Shown here: positions 10,701-21,900 of the stretch, piece by piece
Numbering within the stretch: the first letter of the stretch is position 1
How the letters are laid out: every line of letters starts with the position of its first letter
From: Chamaecrista fasciculata
Taxonomy: Eukaryota; Streptophyta; Magnoliopsida; Fabales; Fabaceae
Assembly: GCA_003254925.1 (NCBI GenBank)
Contig: QANZ01030783.1
Span: 121,452 to 185,451, forward strand
Reading direction: 5' to 3'
Length of the DNA stretch: 64,000 bases
Program-made: the position numbers and the translations under genes
Notes under the pieces: model-generated
What the model saw: the letters and a program-made list of their open reading frames with translations, nothing else
Databases searched by the model: none
Told to the model about the DNA's origin: nothing

Positions 10701-13700
10701 TTTCTATCCCGCTAATGATGATGGTTTTTATACCATGATTGGAGAAGGACCAGGTGCTGGGTATAACATAAATGTGCCCTGGGAGAATGGGCGATGTGGT
10801 GATGCAGATTACTTTGCAGTTTGGGATCACATCTTGGTCCCTGTTGCCAAGGAGTTTAATCCAGACATAATTATAGTTTCTGCTGGATTTGATGCAGGTA
10901 TACACAGTGGCACACTGGAGATTTTTTCTTCTGATCAGTCTATCTTTTTCTTTCTTCTTTTTTTGGGTTGTGCTCTTTACTATTCTTCTTTGATTGTGTG
11001 CCTGACTTATGTCATTGAAGGGACTGATGGCGCTATTTAGCTTGTTTGGTCATTTGAGTTACATATTTATGATTTACATTCTGCTACTTTTGCAGTATAC
11101 ATGATTTCATTTTTTTATGTTAAGTTGATACTTTTTATGCCTACTTGAGAATTTCATATGATGAATATGAGTGTTGAACTATGAACATTACTATCTGAGT
11201 TGGAGCAATGATTAAATCTAACATGAATTTATTAACAATCTGTCAAAGGTTGAAGACTCTAAATAGCTGATCAGATGGATACAAAGTAATCTAAAGTGAT
11301 AAACTTATTGATCATGAGATAAGTTGACAGATACTTAAGACGAATAAAGCAATTTGGTAGTTGCCCCACTGAAGCCAAAATTGGTAGACAATATTAAACA
11401 AGAATGTGGGAGAATGACTTAAATGGTAGTAACGACTGGCAGGTTGACCTTTGTGCCAATTTCCTATTCTAAGAAATAAGTGAATGGGTTAATTGAAAGA
11501 AAGTAAGTTTGTTGCCAAATATTCAAGTGGCTGATCTTATAGCTGCTTAAAGAGTTGCACAGTTCATTTGAGTACTACCTGTTAACCCAGTACCTTATAA
11601 ATTCTAGACAAATATTTTGAATCCGCTGCTGATGCACTAAACCTTTTCTTGTCTTAGATATTAATTGTTTTCTATAAAGGTGTATTTGGAGTGGTTGGAT
11701 AGATGCTACTAATTTTTTGTCCTTTATTAGGTTTCATAATTGCATACTTTTTCTTAATGTTTCAGCTGTTGGTGATCCTCTAGGAGGATGTCGTGTTACA
11801 CCATATGGTTACTCGGTTATGTTGAAAAAGGTGAATTCTTAATCACTGACTTTCTAACTTTTTTTTTTCTCGTGTGTTTATTGTATCGTTTGTTTCTTAA
11901 GAATAATAGCTATTATGATATGTGGGCGAATATAGTTGTTTGTAAAAGTTGCAATTTCTTTGTCAATGTATATTTCCAATATTATGGTCCCCTTCTTTTC
12001 CTCTGCTATTATGATTGGCAATTCATCTTTTTAAAAGTTCTTCCTTCCTTATTTTTTATTTTGTTTTTCATATTTGATTTTTGTTTGAAAATACAGTTAC
12101 TAAAATCTAAGGGCTTGTTTGATTCCCATATATAAGAACAAATTTTAAAATTGTTTTGGGAGTCTAGAACATCTTTGAACAGTTTTCTGTTTTTGAAGTT
12201 TTAAAAACAATATTTGATGTATTGAATTTTAAAAGCAAAAAAATTAAAACAATGTCATAAAACATGTTTTTTTAGTTTTTTTCTTAGTTTTTAAAAATAG
12301 AAAACTGTTTTTAAGGAAGGGAATCAAACAGGCCCTAATATGCTTATTACTATATGGATATCTATTTATATACTATTATATATTTTTTTGAAGCCTTATG
12401 TCAAAATCATATAACTGATATATAAAAGGGAAGAAAATGAAAGTTAAACTACGTGTAAGATTGTGGTTAAGTGGGAGAGCAGGAAAGATGATAATTAAAT
12501 ATCTCATTGCTCTTTTCTTATTATTTTATAAGATGAAAAAATTATAATTTAATATTGTATTAAAAAAATATTTCAAAATGAAGTAAAAATAATATAGAAT
12601 TTAGTGCATGCCAAGCTAATTATAATATATAGCTTTGAGCCTTAAGGTGTTTTTGTTGTCTTTAGTCCTAAAATCATATATTAACAAAAATAATTTAAAA
12701 TATCAAATAAACACTGAATTGAAAAAGTTGAAAGTTAAATAACATTTCATTACTTTTATTATTATTTATTTAATTATTTAATAAGAAAAATAACTTCTTC
12801 TTTTTTTATTAATATTTTAATAATTTTTTTTTTTATTTTTTTTATATTCGAAGACAAGTTATGCATTCCAAGGCAGCTGGTTAATGATTATTGATTATCA
12901 CATTTTCTCTTTTTTATATTTTCCAGTTGATGAATTTTGCTCAAGGTAGGATTGTACTGGTGTTAGAAGGAGGATATAATCTTAATTCAATAGCAAATTC
13001 AATGCTTGCTTGTGTGGAAGTTTTACTAGAAGAGAAGTCTATTACTGGATCCTCCGAGGCTTATCCATTTGAGTCAACATGGCGGGTTATACAAGCGGTA
13101 AAAATATCATCATTTCCTTTTTTTTTTTTCCTTTATCCTTCAATGCGGGAAAAAAAGAAAACTGGGTGTGGTGGAGTGGGCTGGGTATGTAAGTTTTACT
13201 AGAAGAGGTATATTACTGGATTCCCAGAGGCATATCCATTTGATTCTTCATGGTGTCCGATACAAGCAGTAGTAATATATCATGCCCTTTTTAACCCTTC
13301 AATGTGGGGAAAATGAATACTGGGTGGGGAGATGGAGTGTGGGGCGCCATAATTGGGTAAAAGTTTCTCCTGAGGGCATGAATGTTGTAAGGTCTCTTTC
13401 TGTTTTAAAAAACTCTATTTGTCTCCTTTCAGTTCTAGCTGCATTCTCTGTTGTTAAAGGTTGAGAGTAATTTGCAGATTTTTAGTTTGTTCTAAGGGGT
13501 TGTGCATTCATTGCAGGTTCGCCAGGAATTAAGTCCATTCTGGCTTACACTTGCCAACAAATTACCTGAAAAGTTAATTTGTCAAACAGCACCACCTCCG
13601 GTAACCCGCTTTTAATGCTTGTGATTCACTCTTCGTTACCTAATTTAGCCAATAAAATATGATATTCGAACAACTTATTTATTTGTCGATACCTATACAT

Positions 13701-16700
13701 TAGAGTATACTTTTGAGTGTTAATCAGTTATAGGATATGTGTAAGACTATATTTTCAAAATGCAAATACTTTTTTGTAGAATAAAAAAAAATTACTGATT
13801 ACGTAGTTGGCTGGCAGTGTTGTTACTTATTCTTTAATTAGGAATTTTATGGTGTGTATCACTTATCATAAATTAGAATGCATTGTGTTTAAAGGTTGAT
13901 CATTGTAAAATATCTCTACTTTTTTATCAGCATGTTATCTGACAACTTATGTTGCTTATCCACTATGAAGAAAATGTTTACTCCTTAATCATAACTGCTA
14001 AGCAATCAATGTTTCTTTCTCTGGAAAGTCTTGCTAGAGTTGAATAATAGTGCACAAAAATAACTATTGGGTCATTTCATAGCAATTTCCTTTTTTTTTT
14101 TAAACATATGCCTGTCATAGTGGCCATTTTTGCCATTCTAAATTTGCATTACCAACTCATGAATAGACCTGCTCATGGGCCAAGCTTGGTCTACTCAAGT
14201 TCAAACCCATGGGCTTTTATGTAAATGAGCTTGCGTCTAGGTCTAAGCCTAAATAAAATTATACTCGATATAATGGGCCAAGTATTTATCCAAGCTCATG
14301 GGCTTGAGCTTGGGTAGTCCAAATTTATTTTTCTTTTATAATAATTTTAAAATTAAATTGTTATTTTAGTCTTCAAACTATGAGGTTAGTTTCATTTTAG
14401 TCTTCGAGTTATTTTTTGTTCTGTTATGGTCCTCAAACTATGGGATCAATGTTGTTTTGGTCCTCAAACTATTTTTAGTTTCATTTTGGTCCTCAAACTA
14501 TTTTTTGTTTCATTTTGGTCCTCAAACTATTTTTTGTTTTGTTTTGGTCCTCAAACTATCTTTTTTTTTATTTTGGTTCTCAAACTATTTTTTTGTTTTG
14601 TTTTGGTCCTCAAACTATTTTTTATTTCGTTTTGATCTTTAAACTTTATTTTATTTTATTTTAATTCTCAAAATATGAGATTAGTTTCATTTTAGCATCA
14701 TGATATAACGTGTAGAGATATATAAATATGTGTGTACAAAATGATAATTTATTGTGTAGCACCAATTTAACACAAATATGAATATTTGCAATTTTATTAT
14801 ATTATCTCATATTTTTGACATATTTTACGACGCTTCTAAAAACAGTAACACGAACAACACACATTTTCAATAGGTTTTCTTTTTGGCCAAACTTGAAAAC
14901 TGAAATACAGTGATCAGTTAATATATAACAACAAATTTCTTTGGATTAAAACAAAAATTTCTTGAAAACTCCCTACATAAGGCTATCCACCTATCCCATT
15001 AAAATTTGGCCACATGGTGCTTATGATTGAAGGTCATATACCCCACATTGAACCCTATAAAGTTATTTAATTATAGGCTAAAAGCCCATGAGCAGTTATT
15101 TCATGCTTCAGTACAATCCATGCCTAAAAGCCTATACCCTTTCTCATTCACGGACAGACTTGTTAGAAGCGGTACGGTGCAAAACTTAAATCTTTTGGGT
15201 AGTCTCGGGTAATGTCCGGGTTATAACTGAGATAATTAATGGATTTGAGTATTTAATGGATAGATCTTGTTTCCAAGCCCAAATCTAATTTTTATCTCTT
15301 GTTTCCTATGGACTACTTGGCCCATGAGCAGGTCTACTCGTGAATGTGTGATTGCTTCTGAAGAAGACCTAATTGGCTCATTTTCTCTCTCTCTCTCTCC
15401 CTTGTACACATGTTTGTTTGTTTTGTTGCTTACATATTATCTGTCAAATTATTGTCATCCTAAAATATTTGCTGCAATCATTTTTGGCCATTGTAGCATA
15501 CTCTGATCTCTAGCTCTGACTCTGAGACCGAGGATGATAAGGGTCCACAGATTTCTGAAAATATTGCAGAGCTTGTTCAGAATGTTATAGAGCCCCTTTC
15601 CAAGCTGAAAGTTAATGCAGACAGTCACGGTAATCAATATATAATTAATTTGATGTCCGGCTTCTCCGCACTCCCCCTTTCTGTGTTCATTGTTGACGAG
15701 CTCCATATTTTATGCAGATAAACTAACTTCTGCATCTAGTTCATGGCGATCGGAACTTTCAAATACTTACATATGGTATGCCTCGTATGGATCAAATATG
15801 TGGAAATCGAGATTCATGTGCTACATTGCAGGTGGACAGGTAGTGCAACGTTCCAGTCAATTTATTTTACCTCAATAAATATGCAATTATAAAACAGATG
15901 ATAGACTCTCTATTCATTTTAATAATTCCAATGGAATGCAGTAATATTTATGGTAGTTCAAGCTGAGAGAACTCTGGTACCATTGCATTTCCATAGTTGC
16001 TTTAGTCTTTGTGAATTGTCTTAACTTGTTATAGTTAATTGTATCGATAGTAAAAACAGTAGGCTTCTCATGATCATATTGCCAATAAGCCTAAGATTTT
16101 CTCTTGAATGCTTTAGGATATTATTATGCATTGATTTTTGGCTATTTATAGAAAGAATATGCCACCTACTTTGCATTTCCTAGTTCTCTTGCCTTTGTCC
16201 TTCCTTTTTTATGGCTTTGTATCTTTTGTTATTTACTTTTTCTTATGGTGATTTCCGGAATGATTGCCAGGTGGAAGGTATGAAAAAGAAATGTTCTGGT
16301 TCAATGGACAAAACTCCACCAAGGGAGATACTCTGGAAAACTTTCCCTTGCCGTCTATTTTTTGGTCGTGATTCTTCACATACATGGGGCCCTGGTGGGG
16401 TTGCTTTTGTTATTCCTGAGAAAAACTCGGAGAACAAAACTTACATGTGCCTGTACAGAATTTCGTAAGTAAATCCTCCTAACTCTTTTTAGTTGCACAC
16501 TTGCAATTGAAATCTCCTCCCAGTTGCCAGATTTTGTCCAATTCCAAACTTGGAGCATGGCATTGTTAATTTGGACTTTTGGTTTTCTTTTCCATCTGAT
16601 GGAGCTCAAGTGAAGTTCACTTCCACATTTTTTCTTAGGTTAGAGCAGTTCAACGATGTTTTACTTCAGGAAAATGGCCTTAGTCAGAATCTCGATTGTC

Positions 16701-17536
16701 CTTTGTCTGACACAGCTGCACTGAATGCTACCACTAGCATGGAATTCAACTCACGGGAGGTTGTTGAGGTATTCTTCAGATGCTTGCTGTTTTTGTGACA
16801 ACCATGAGTGCTTTTTATACACAAACACACTTTTTCTATTATTTCCTCATTTACTTTAGAATAAACTATTAATTTAGTCATTGGATCATATGGGTGCTGC
16901 TATTTTATTTCTTGAATTTTTAAAATGTTTGAGTTAGTCTTCGAAAATCCATAACTCATTGGTCTCTTCAAGAACTGAGTTGTTTATCGGTAGAGTGTTC
17001 ACAGAGGATCTAACTTGTAGCAAGTTATGGATTTTTGGAGTGGAAACTAAACATTTCAAAATATCAGGGACTAAAGTGACAGCGCCCTTATAATCTAGGG
17101 GCGACAATGTCAGTTTATTCCTTACTTTATGGAGGTTATCTGCAGTCTGCTCCTTCAATGTTGACTTTCCCATTCACTCATGTCTGTGATACAATAATGC
17201 TGCTCAATGATCATGCAGGGTTCATGGTATGGTAATGTTGTATACTTGGGCAAGGAACAGAATATTCCAATTCTTACCATGACGTGAGTAATCAATTATT
17301 TGGTAACTTATCACTTGTCCATTTTAAATCTTGCTTGATATATTTACATTACCTTCATCTGAAACAGGTGTTCACTTTCTGATATTGAACGCTTCAAATC
17401 TGGGAAGCTACCTTTGCATGCTCCTAATAAAGCATATGCCAACACCTTAATAAAAGGCTTGGTAGAAGGAGAACAGCTTTCAGAGGTGGAAGCTATGGCT
17501 TACATTGATGCTGCTTCTGCTGCTATACCCTTGTAA
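7763..17536 (+). CDS. HDA5: Class II histone deacetylase, HDA5 type (666 aa, 14 exons)
   Basis: Exons: 7763-7956, 9258-9459, 10021-10167, 10274-10386, 10686-10897, 11766-11830, 12927-13097, 13517-13600, 15497-15629, 15718-15839, 16271-16464, 16639-16768, 17219-17283, 17368-17536. All introns are GT-AG and phases match, giving 667 codons including the stop. The protein is a zinc-dependent lysine deacetylase acting on histones and possibly other proteins. Catalytic residues are present: RPPGHHAE (about 150-157), [11 protein letters not shown] (about 193-203), SAGFDA (about 284-289) and EGGYN with the catalytic Tyr near 328. After an acidic linker ([14 protein letters not shown]) the C-terminal third contains [10 protein letters not shown] near 460, resembling the YGSN start of gamma-glutamyl-cyclotransferase/AIG2-like folds, as in Arabidopsis HDA5/HDA18-type proteins. 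The ATG at 7763 is chosen because the upstream in-frame residues have no ATG. Introns carry a SINE palindrome, a Tourist-type MITE, a hAT-type element and a duplicated partial exon. Confidence 0.93.
8400..8761. repeat. 175-bp-arm palindrome containing half of a SINE
   Basis: Arms 8400-8574 and 8587-8761 are near-perfect reverse complements around a 12-nt loop. The right arm contains the unique flank, the SINE target site and the SINE 5' half. The left arm is the same in reverse. It lies in intron 1 of the HDA5-type gene. Confidence 0.88.
8684..8846 (+). mobile_element. Au-type SINE (tRNA-derived)
   Basis: It has a pol III A box (ttggcgcaacgg, about 8692) and B box (ggttcaaattc, 8736-8746) and ends gggccgccctttttt, like the plant Au SINE family. 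It is flanked by a 22-bp target duplication (8662-8683 and 8847-8868, core gctatatgaacatagagag). It looks complete. A minus-strand copy of only the 5' half sits at 8400-8477. Confidence 0.9.
12111..12336. mobile_element. Tourist/PIF-Harbinger-type MITE (226 bp)
   Basis: Ends gggcttgtttgattccc and gggaatcaaacaggccc are inverted repeats, flanked by the 3-bp duplication taa (12108-12110 and 12337-12339). A TAA/TTA target with a GGGCCTGTTTG-like end fits PIF-Harbinger MITEs. It is in intron 6 of the HDA5-type gene. Confidence 0.75.
12337..12926. other. AT-rich intron remainder
   Basis: Very AT-rich sequence with poly(T)/poly(A) runs. Nothing codes here until the splice acceptor before 12927. Confidence 0.6.
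13186..13335 (+). pseudogene. Partial tandem duplicate of HDA5 exon 7 plus flanking intron
   Basis: This segment repeats 13013-13165 at an offset of 173 bp. The copy reproduces the exon end (…TGG.T.CC.AGGC.TATCCATTTGA…) and the next ~40 bp of intron, but has base changes and a small indel that shifts the frame. It lacks the 5' half of the exon, so it is a decayed exon copy rather than an alternative exon. Confidence 0.8.
14164..15336. mobile_element. hAT-type non-autonomous element (1.17 kb) with an internal 29-bp array
   Basis: Inverted ends TAGACCTGCTCATGGGCCA and TGGCCCATGAGCAGGTCTA are flanked by 8-bp repeats ctcatgaa/ctcgtgaa (14156-14163, 15337-15344; one mismatch). The interior has no transposase frame. 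It carries a minisatellite at 14360-14690. It sits in intron 8 of the HDA5-type gene. Confidence 0.8.
14360..14690. repeat. 29-bp minisatellite, type A
   Basis: About ten tandem units of the form ggtcctcaaactatttttt + gtttcatttt. The 29-bp period rotates through all three frames, which creates artificial open frames translating to repeated [20 protein letters not shown] closely related array, including its leader, lies at 51215-51612. Confidence 0.85.
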
Positions 17537-18814
17537 TTGCAGATTGCCATGTTATCATCTATTATTGCCTTTTGGTGTAAATATTCTACAACTAATTATA
17601 GTCTTTCTAGTAAACTTAGAGAGTAGTGTAATCTTTTGGAGCTCCCAGAAGTGTGTTGCATCTTTTAGCAGTTTCTTTTTTTTTTGGCTTTGTGCATGTA
17701 TTTAACTGACACACCATTGCTGAAATATTGAACGGAGGGGTTAACTAGAAAGTAGAAACAGCTAAAATAGAGTTTCATCTAGTTGTACTTTTATTTGTTC
17801 GAATTGTGTATTTGGGTTTTAAGGATAAAAAGAGTCTAAATTTAAATTAGATCTTTTCTTGTTTTCCCTAGTCACCATTTTTCATCTCAAATTTACACTC
17901 AAAAAACAAGTACATACATTTTCTAGTTTACATTCTAAAAGTACCTTTGACATTGTTGTCATCTCTATCAAAAAATGACAAATTAATTTCGTATAATACC
18001 AATATTGTTTTTAATTAGCAATAGAACTGTGAGTTTGTAACGTTCTAATTTTATTGAATATACTGAAACGACCTCATTATTACATCTGTAATATATATTT
18101 TATATTTATATTACATAATTTTGTGTCTTTTTTATTTCAAAATTATGTCAATCCACAAATAATATGACATAATTATAATTTCAGACTGTAAAAAGTTATT
18201 TTATCTTTCTTTTTAAGAAACATTCAAAGTCTTTTTCTGATAAATGTACTAACCCATAATATTATAGATAAGACAATATATAAACTAGTTACAGTCACTA
18301 AGAAAATAGAGAGAAATTACAATTCTAAAACTTTATATAGCATTAAATATGATTTCTTCTTTTAGTAAAAAAAAAATTTGGTAAAGTCTATTTTTTTCTA
18401 AAAAGGAATCAAATAAATAGATGAAATTTATTCCTAAATTACTAAACAATATTACGAAATTGTAAAATATGACAAACCCTTTTTTAAAAAAAATTTACAA
18501 ATTCATACAACATTAAAATTCTTTTTTTCATATATATAAAAATTCTAATATTTCATTCTTTTTCTACGCAAAAATCTACCCCTCAAAAAATAATATTATT
18601 AAATAAAAGACAATATATCACAAATTTTAAAATAAACAGTATTTTTTTAAAAAAAATCAAATAATAAACATCAACACATTTTTTTTAATTTTAATAAAAA
18701 CTTAACGAATTACTCGGATCCTGACTCCTGAGGGCCGAGGGCTAAACGCAACATTACTGAGCATTTCATTTCAATTAAGAGACAGAAAGCCTGAAAACTA
18801 CGAGCGTGTGCATC
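17537..18814. other. Intergenic region between HDA5-type and ATP synthase gamma genes
   Basis: The first ~250 bp is the probable 3' UTR of the deacetylase gene. The rest is strongly AT-rich with homopolymer runs. No gene, RNA or clear element recognised. Confidence 0.6.
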
Positions 18815-18834
18815 ACTCTCTCTCTCTCTCTCTC
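18815..18834 (+). repeat. CT microsatellite in the 5' leader of the ATP synthase gamma gene
   Basis: An uninterrupted CT run about 70 bp before the ATG. CT-rich leaders are common in highly expressed plant genes, so it may contribute to transcription or translation. Confidence 0.6.
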
Positions 18835-18903
18835 ATCAAAATTTCCTATTGATCTTCATTCTCCTTGCTAGGGTTTCCTCCTTCTCTTCACCGATCCGCA
18901 TCA

Positions 18904-21900
18904 ATGGCTATGGCTGCTCTGCGCCGCGAAGGCAGGCGTCTCGCCCCTCTTGTCTCTCCTCAGCCACTTGCCGCTCTCCGATCTTCTCTCATCGCTGAGT
19001 ACGATCTCGCTTCCTTTCTCTTAAATCTGCTCTCTAATCTCTCTCTTGCTCGTTGATTTGCTGTTTTATGATCGCATGTTATTTTTACATTTCATGTGTT
19101 GGCGAGGAATGTTGTAGACTAGAAGTAATGTTTTAGGCTTTAGATGCTGTTCTATTGTTCTTCTTTTTTTTTTTTAGCCATTTCCACCGATTCTAGGGAG
19201 TTGAATGGAAGTCTCTATATATATTTGTAAACTCATTGGTTTGGTGGTTTATGTTTATCAAAAGTAGGTTTTAGAAGGTTCTCATTAGTTATCGTTGGCA
19301 GCATTTTGGCTGTTACTGGAAAATACTGCAACGAGACTGCCTTTCTTATGTATTTCGCGCTTATAAGTATGTGGTGTCCCTTTCACTTTTATCTTGTATC
19401 CTTTTAGAATGCCTGGAGTAGGGTAAAAGGAAATGATTGTTTTCCATTCGCTAAATTTTTGTGCTCTCTGTGTTACTGTTACAATGTTGTGAATTTGCAA
19501 TTTCAATGTTGTGTATCTGAAAGAAAATTTCTGGAGGAAGTTGTTCTTCACGGAATAAGTGTAAGATGATTTATGCATCGATCATTAAATAGGCCTGGAA
19601 ACTTGATAGGAAGGATTGCATTAACCTTCAACGTCAGATAGGCAAAGAAACTGGACTCTTTTTAGATCTTGTCGCAACATTTCTACATGTCATGTTTACC
19701 TTGTCGCTTCTTTGCCAAGCCAGCTAATCTGTTTCAGTTGACAGGGAGCAAGCCCCCCATGGAGTGCGCTCTATTTCAACTCAAGCAGGTAGGTTCCATT
19801 GCATGTTCTGTATACTATCTATTATAACTGAAGAGTTCCTTTCTTGCTTTCTCCTGTTAGATATAAGGCTACCTGGCAGATAGACATTGATTGTTTGAGG
19901 TTTCATGCAACAATGCAGTTAGGAACCGGATGAAGAGTGTGAAGAATATCCAGAAAATTACAAAGGCCATGAAGATGGTTGCAGCTTCAAAACTGCGGGC
20001 TATTCAAACTAAAGCTGAAAATTCTCGCGGCCTATGGCAGCCATTTACTGCCCTTCTGGGTGACACTCCGAGTATGTTGACCAACATTGTTTCCAAGTTC
20101 ATATATAGCACATTATTTTTTACTGTTACTTGACTCTTGGTCTATTATTCTATATGCTTTTGCGGTTTTGCCTAATCTTATATGACAATGCTACTCATTC
20201 CTGTAGTGGCTTTAATATGCCATTATGTGGCTTATAAAGCATTTATACTTTAAATTGGAGCCATATCAGGTCCAATACTGTCAAATACAGCATGAAACTT
20301 CAAGTTGTAGTTCGAAGCTGCATATTTTGCTCTGTTTCAGTATTTATATCATACATTTGCACGTTTAAACTCGGTGCTTATTGTGATGCAGCAGTAGCAG
20401 ATACATGCCACTGCTTCATACTGAGTTATATGAATTTTCTATATGCCATTATGCATACACAAGTTATATTTTGTGTCTGATGCCCTCACAATGAATCTTT
20501 CTTTCCTGTTTCTATGCGTAGGTGTTGATGTGAAGAAGGATGTTATTGTTACTATTTCATCAGACAAAGGTCTCTGTGGTGGAATCAATTCCACATCAGT
20601 CAAGATAAGCAGGGCTTTGCATAAACTGAGTTCTGGTATTTTCTGTCTCATGTTATTCCTTTTTAAATAGTTATAGACATAGTTAATGGCTATATTAAAG
20701 TTTAGTGCTCAATAATATTTTTGAAATGGTTTTTACATGTTTTAAGATCACATTGTTAACAAGTAAATATGCAAATGATTAGCCAGGTTGGCCCCTAAAG
20801 AATCAAAGCAAATTTGAGACCCAATAGTTAGGTATACATATACTATGATTTTTAGTTTGAAAGCATTGTAAAATTCATCTTTATGCTTCCTGTTTTGACT
20901 TATGAAACTATGCTGTGTTTACGTTTTAGTCACTGACAGGTTTCACTTTTGCATATGTTTACCTAATACTAGTCCAAAAATGATCTTTCTCCATTATATT
21001 CTTTATTTCTGGGATAGGGCCTGATAAAGAGCCGAAGTATGTCATTTTGGGAGAGAAGGCAAAGGCTCAATTGATACGTGACTCAAAGAAGGACATTGAG
21101 ATCTCCATGACTGAGCTGCAGAAAAATCCCCTCAATTATACTCAGGTTAGTGCCTATATATATTTTTAAGGGCCACTATTTGTATTCATCCTCCACATAT
21201 TAGATTCCAAATATTCTTTGAATTGACTAGACTTATTATAGTGAAAGAATTAGGAAATGAATGATTAATATTTTGATTAGTTATTTGGAGGGCGATTGGG
21301 GAGATCATGATGGATTGTACACAGTACTAGTAAATGTAACCTTGCATTTTTAAACATTGATATATATGCAGTTTACTTTGTCAGTCCCATAGAATTAGTT
21401 TCTCTTGTGATCTTCCAAAATTCTTTGTTCAAAGGAGCATTGGACTTGTATATCCTGAGTAACACAAAATATGGATGAAGCACAAGCATGTGACCGAACA
21501 CAACATGAACATGCATCATAGAAGCATATAATGAATCATAATACATAAAACTTCAAAAAGATACAAATTCAGCAATATTTATGTAAGGGTAAATTGCAAT
21601 TTGGTACCCTGTGGTTAGGGGCGTTTCCCCTTTGGTACCCTGAAAGAAAAATTTTTGCATTGTGGTACTCCGTGGTTTGCTCCGTTAGCGATTTGGTACC
21701 CTGAGGTTTTTTTCTGTTAGTATTTAACGGCAAATGTTAGTTAAAATGTCAAAAATCTCCCAAAAAGTCTTCTCTTATGCGTTTAAGTCCTTTCCCTTTA
21801 CTAAAAAGGATCAAAACATAAATAATTAATTATAAAAGGGTCTTTAGAATTCTAATATTATAGATTTTTCTCCTTTTCATAAGATTTCTTTTGAATAGGT

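Noticed and set aside
14426-14642. Open frames encoding repeated FGPQTIF/VLKLF peptides
   Set aside because: Same cause: type A 29-bp minisatellite.
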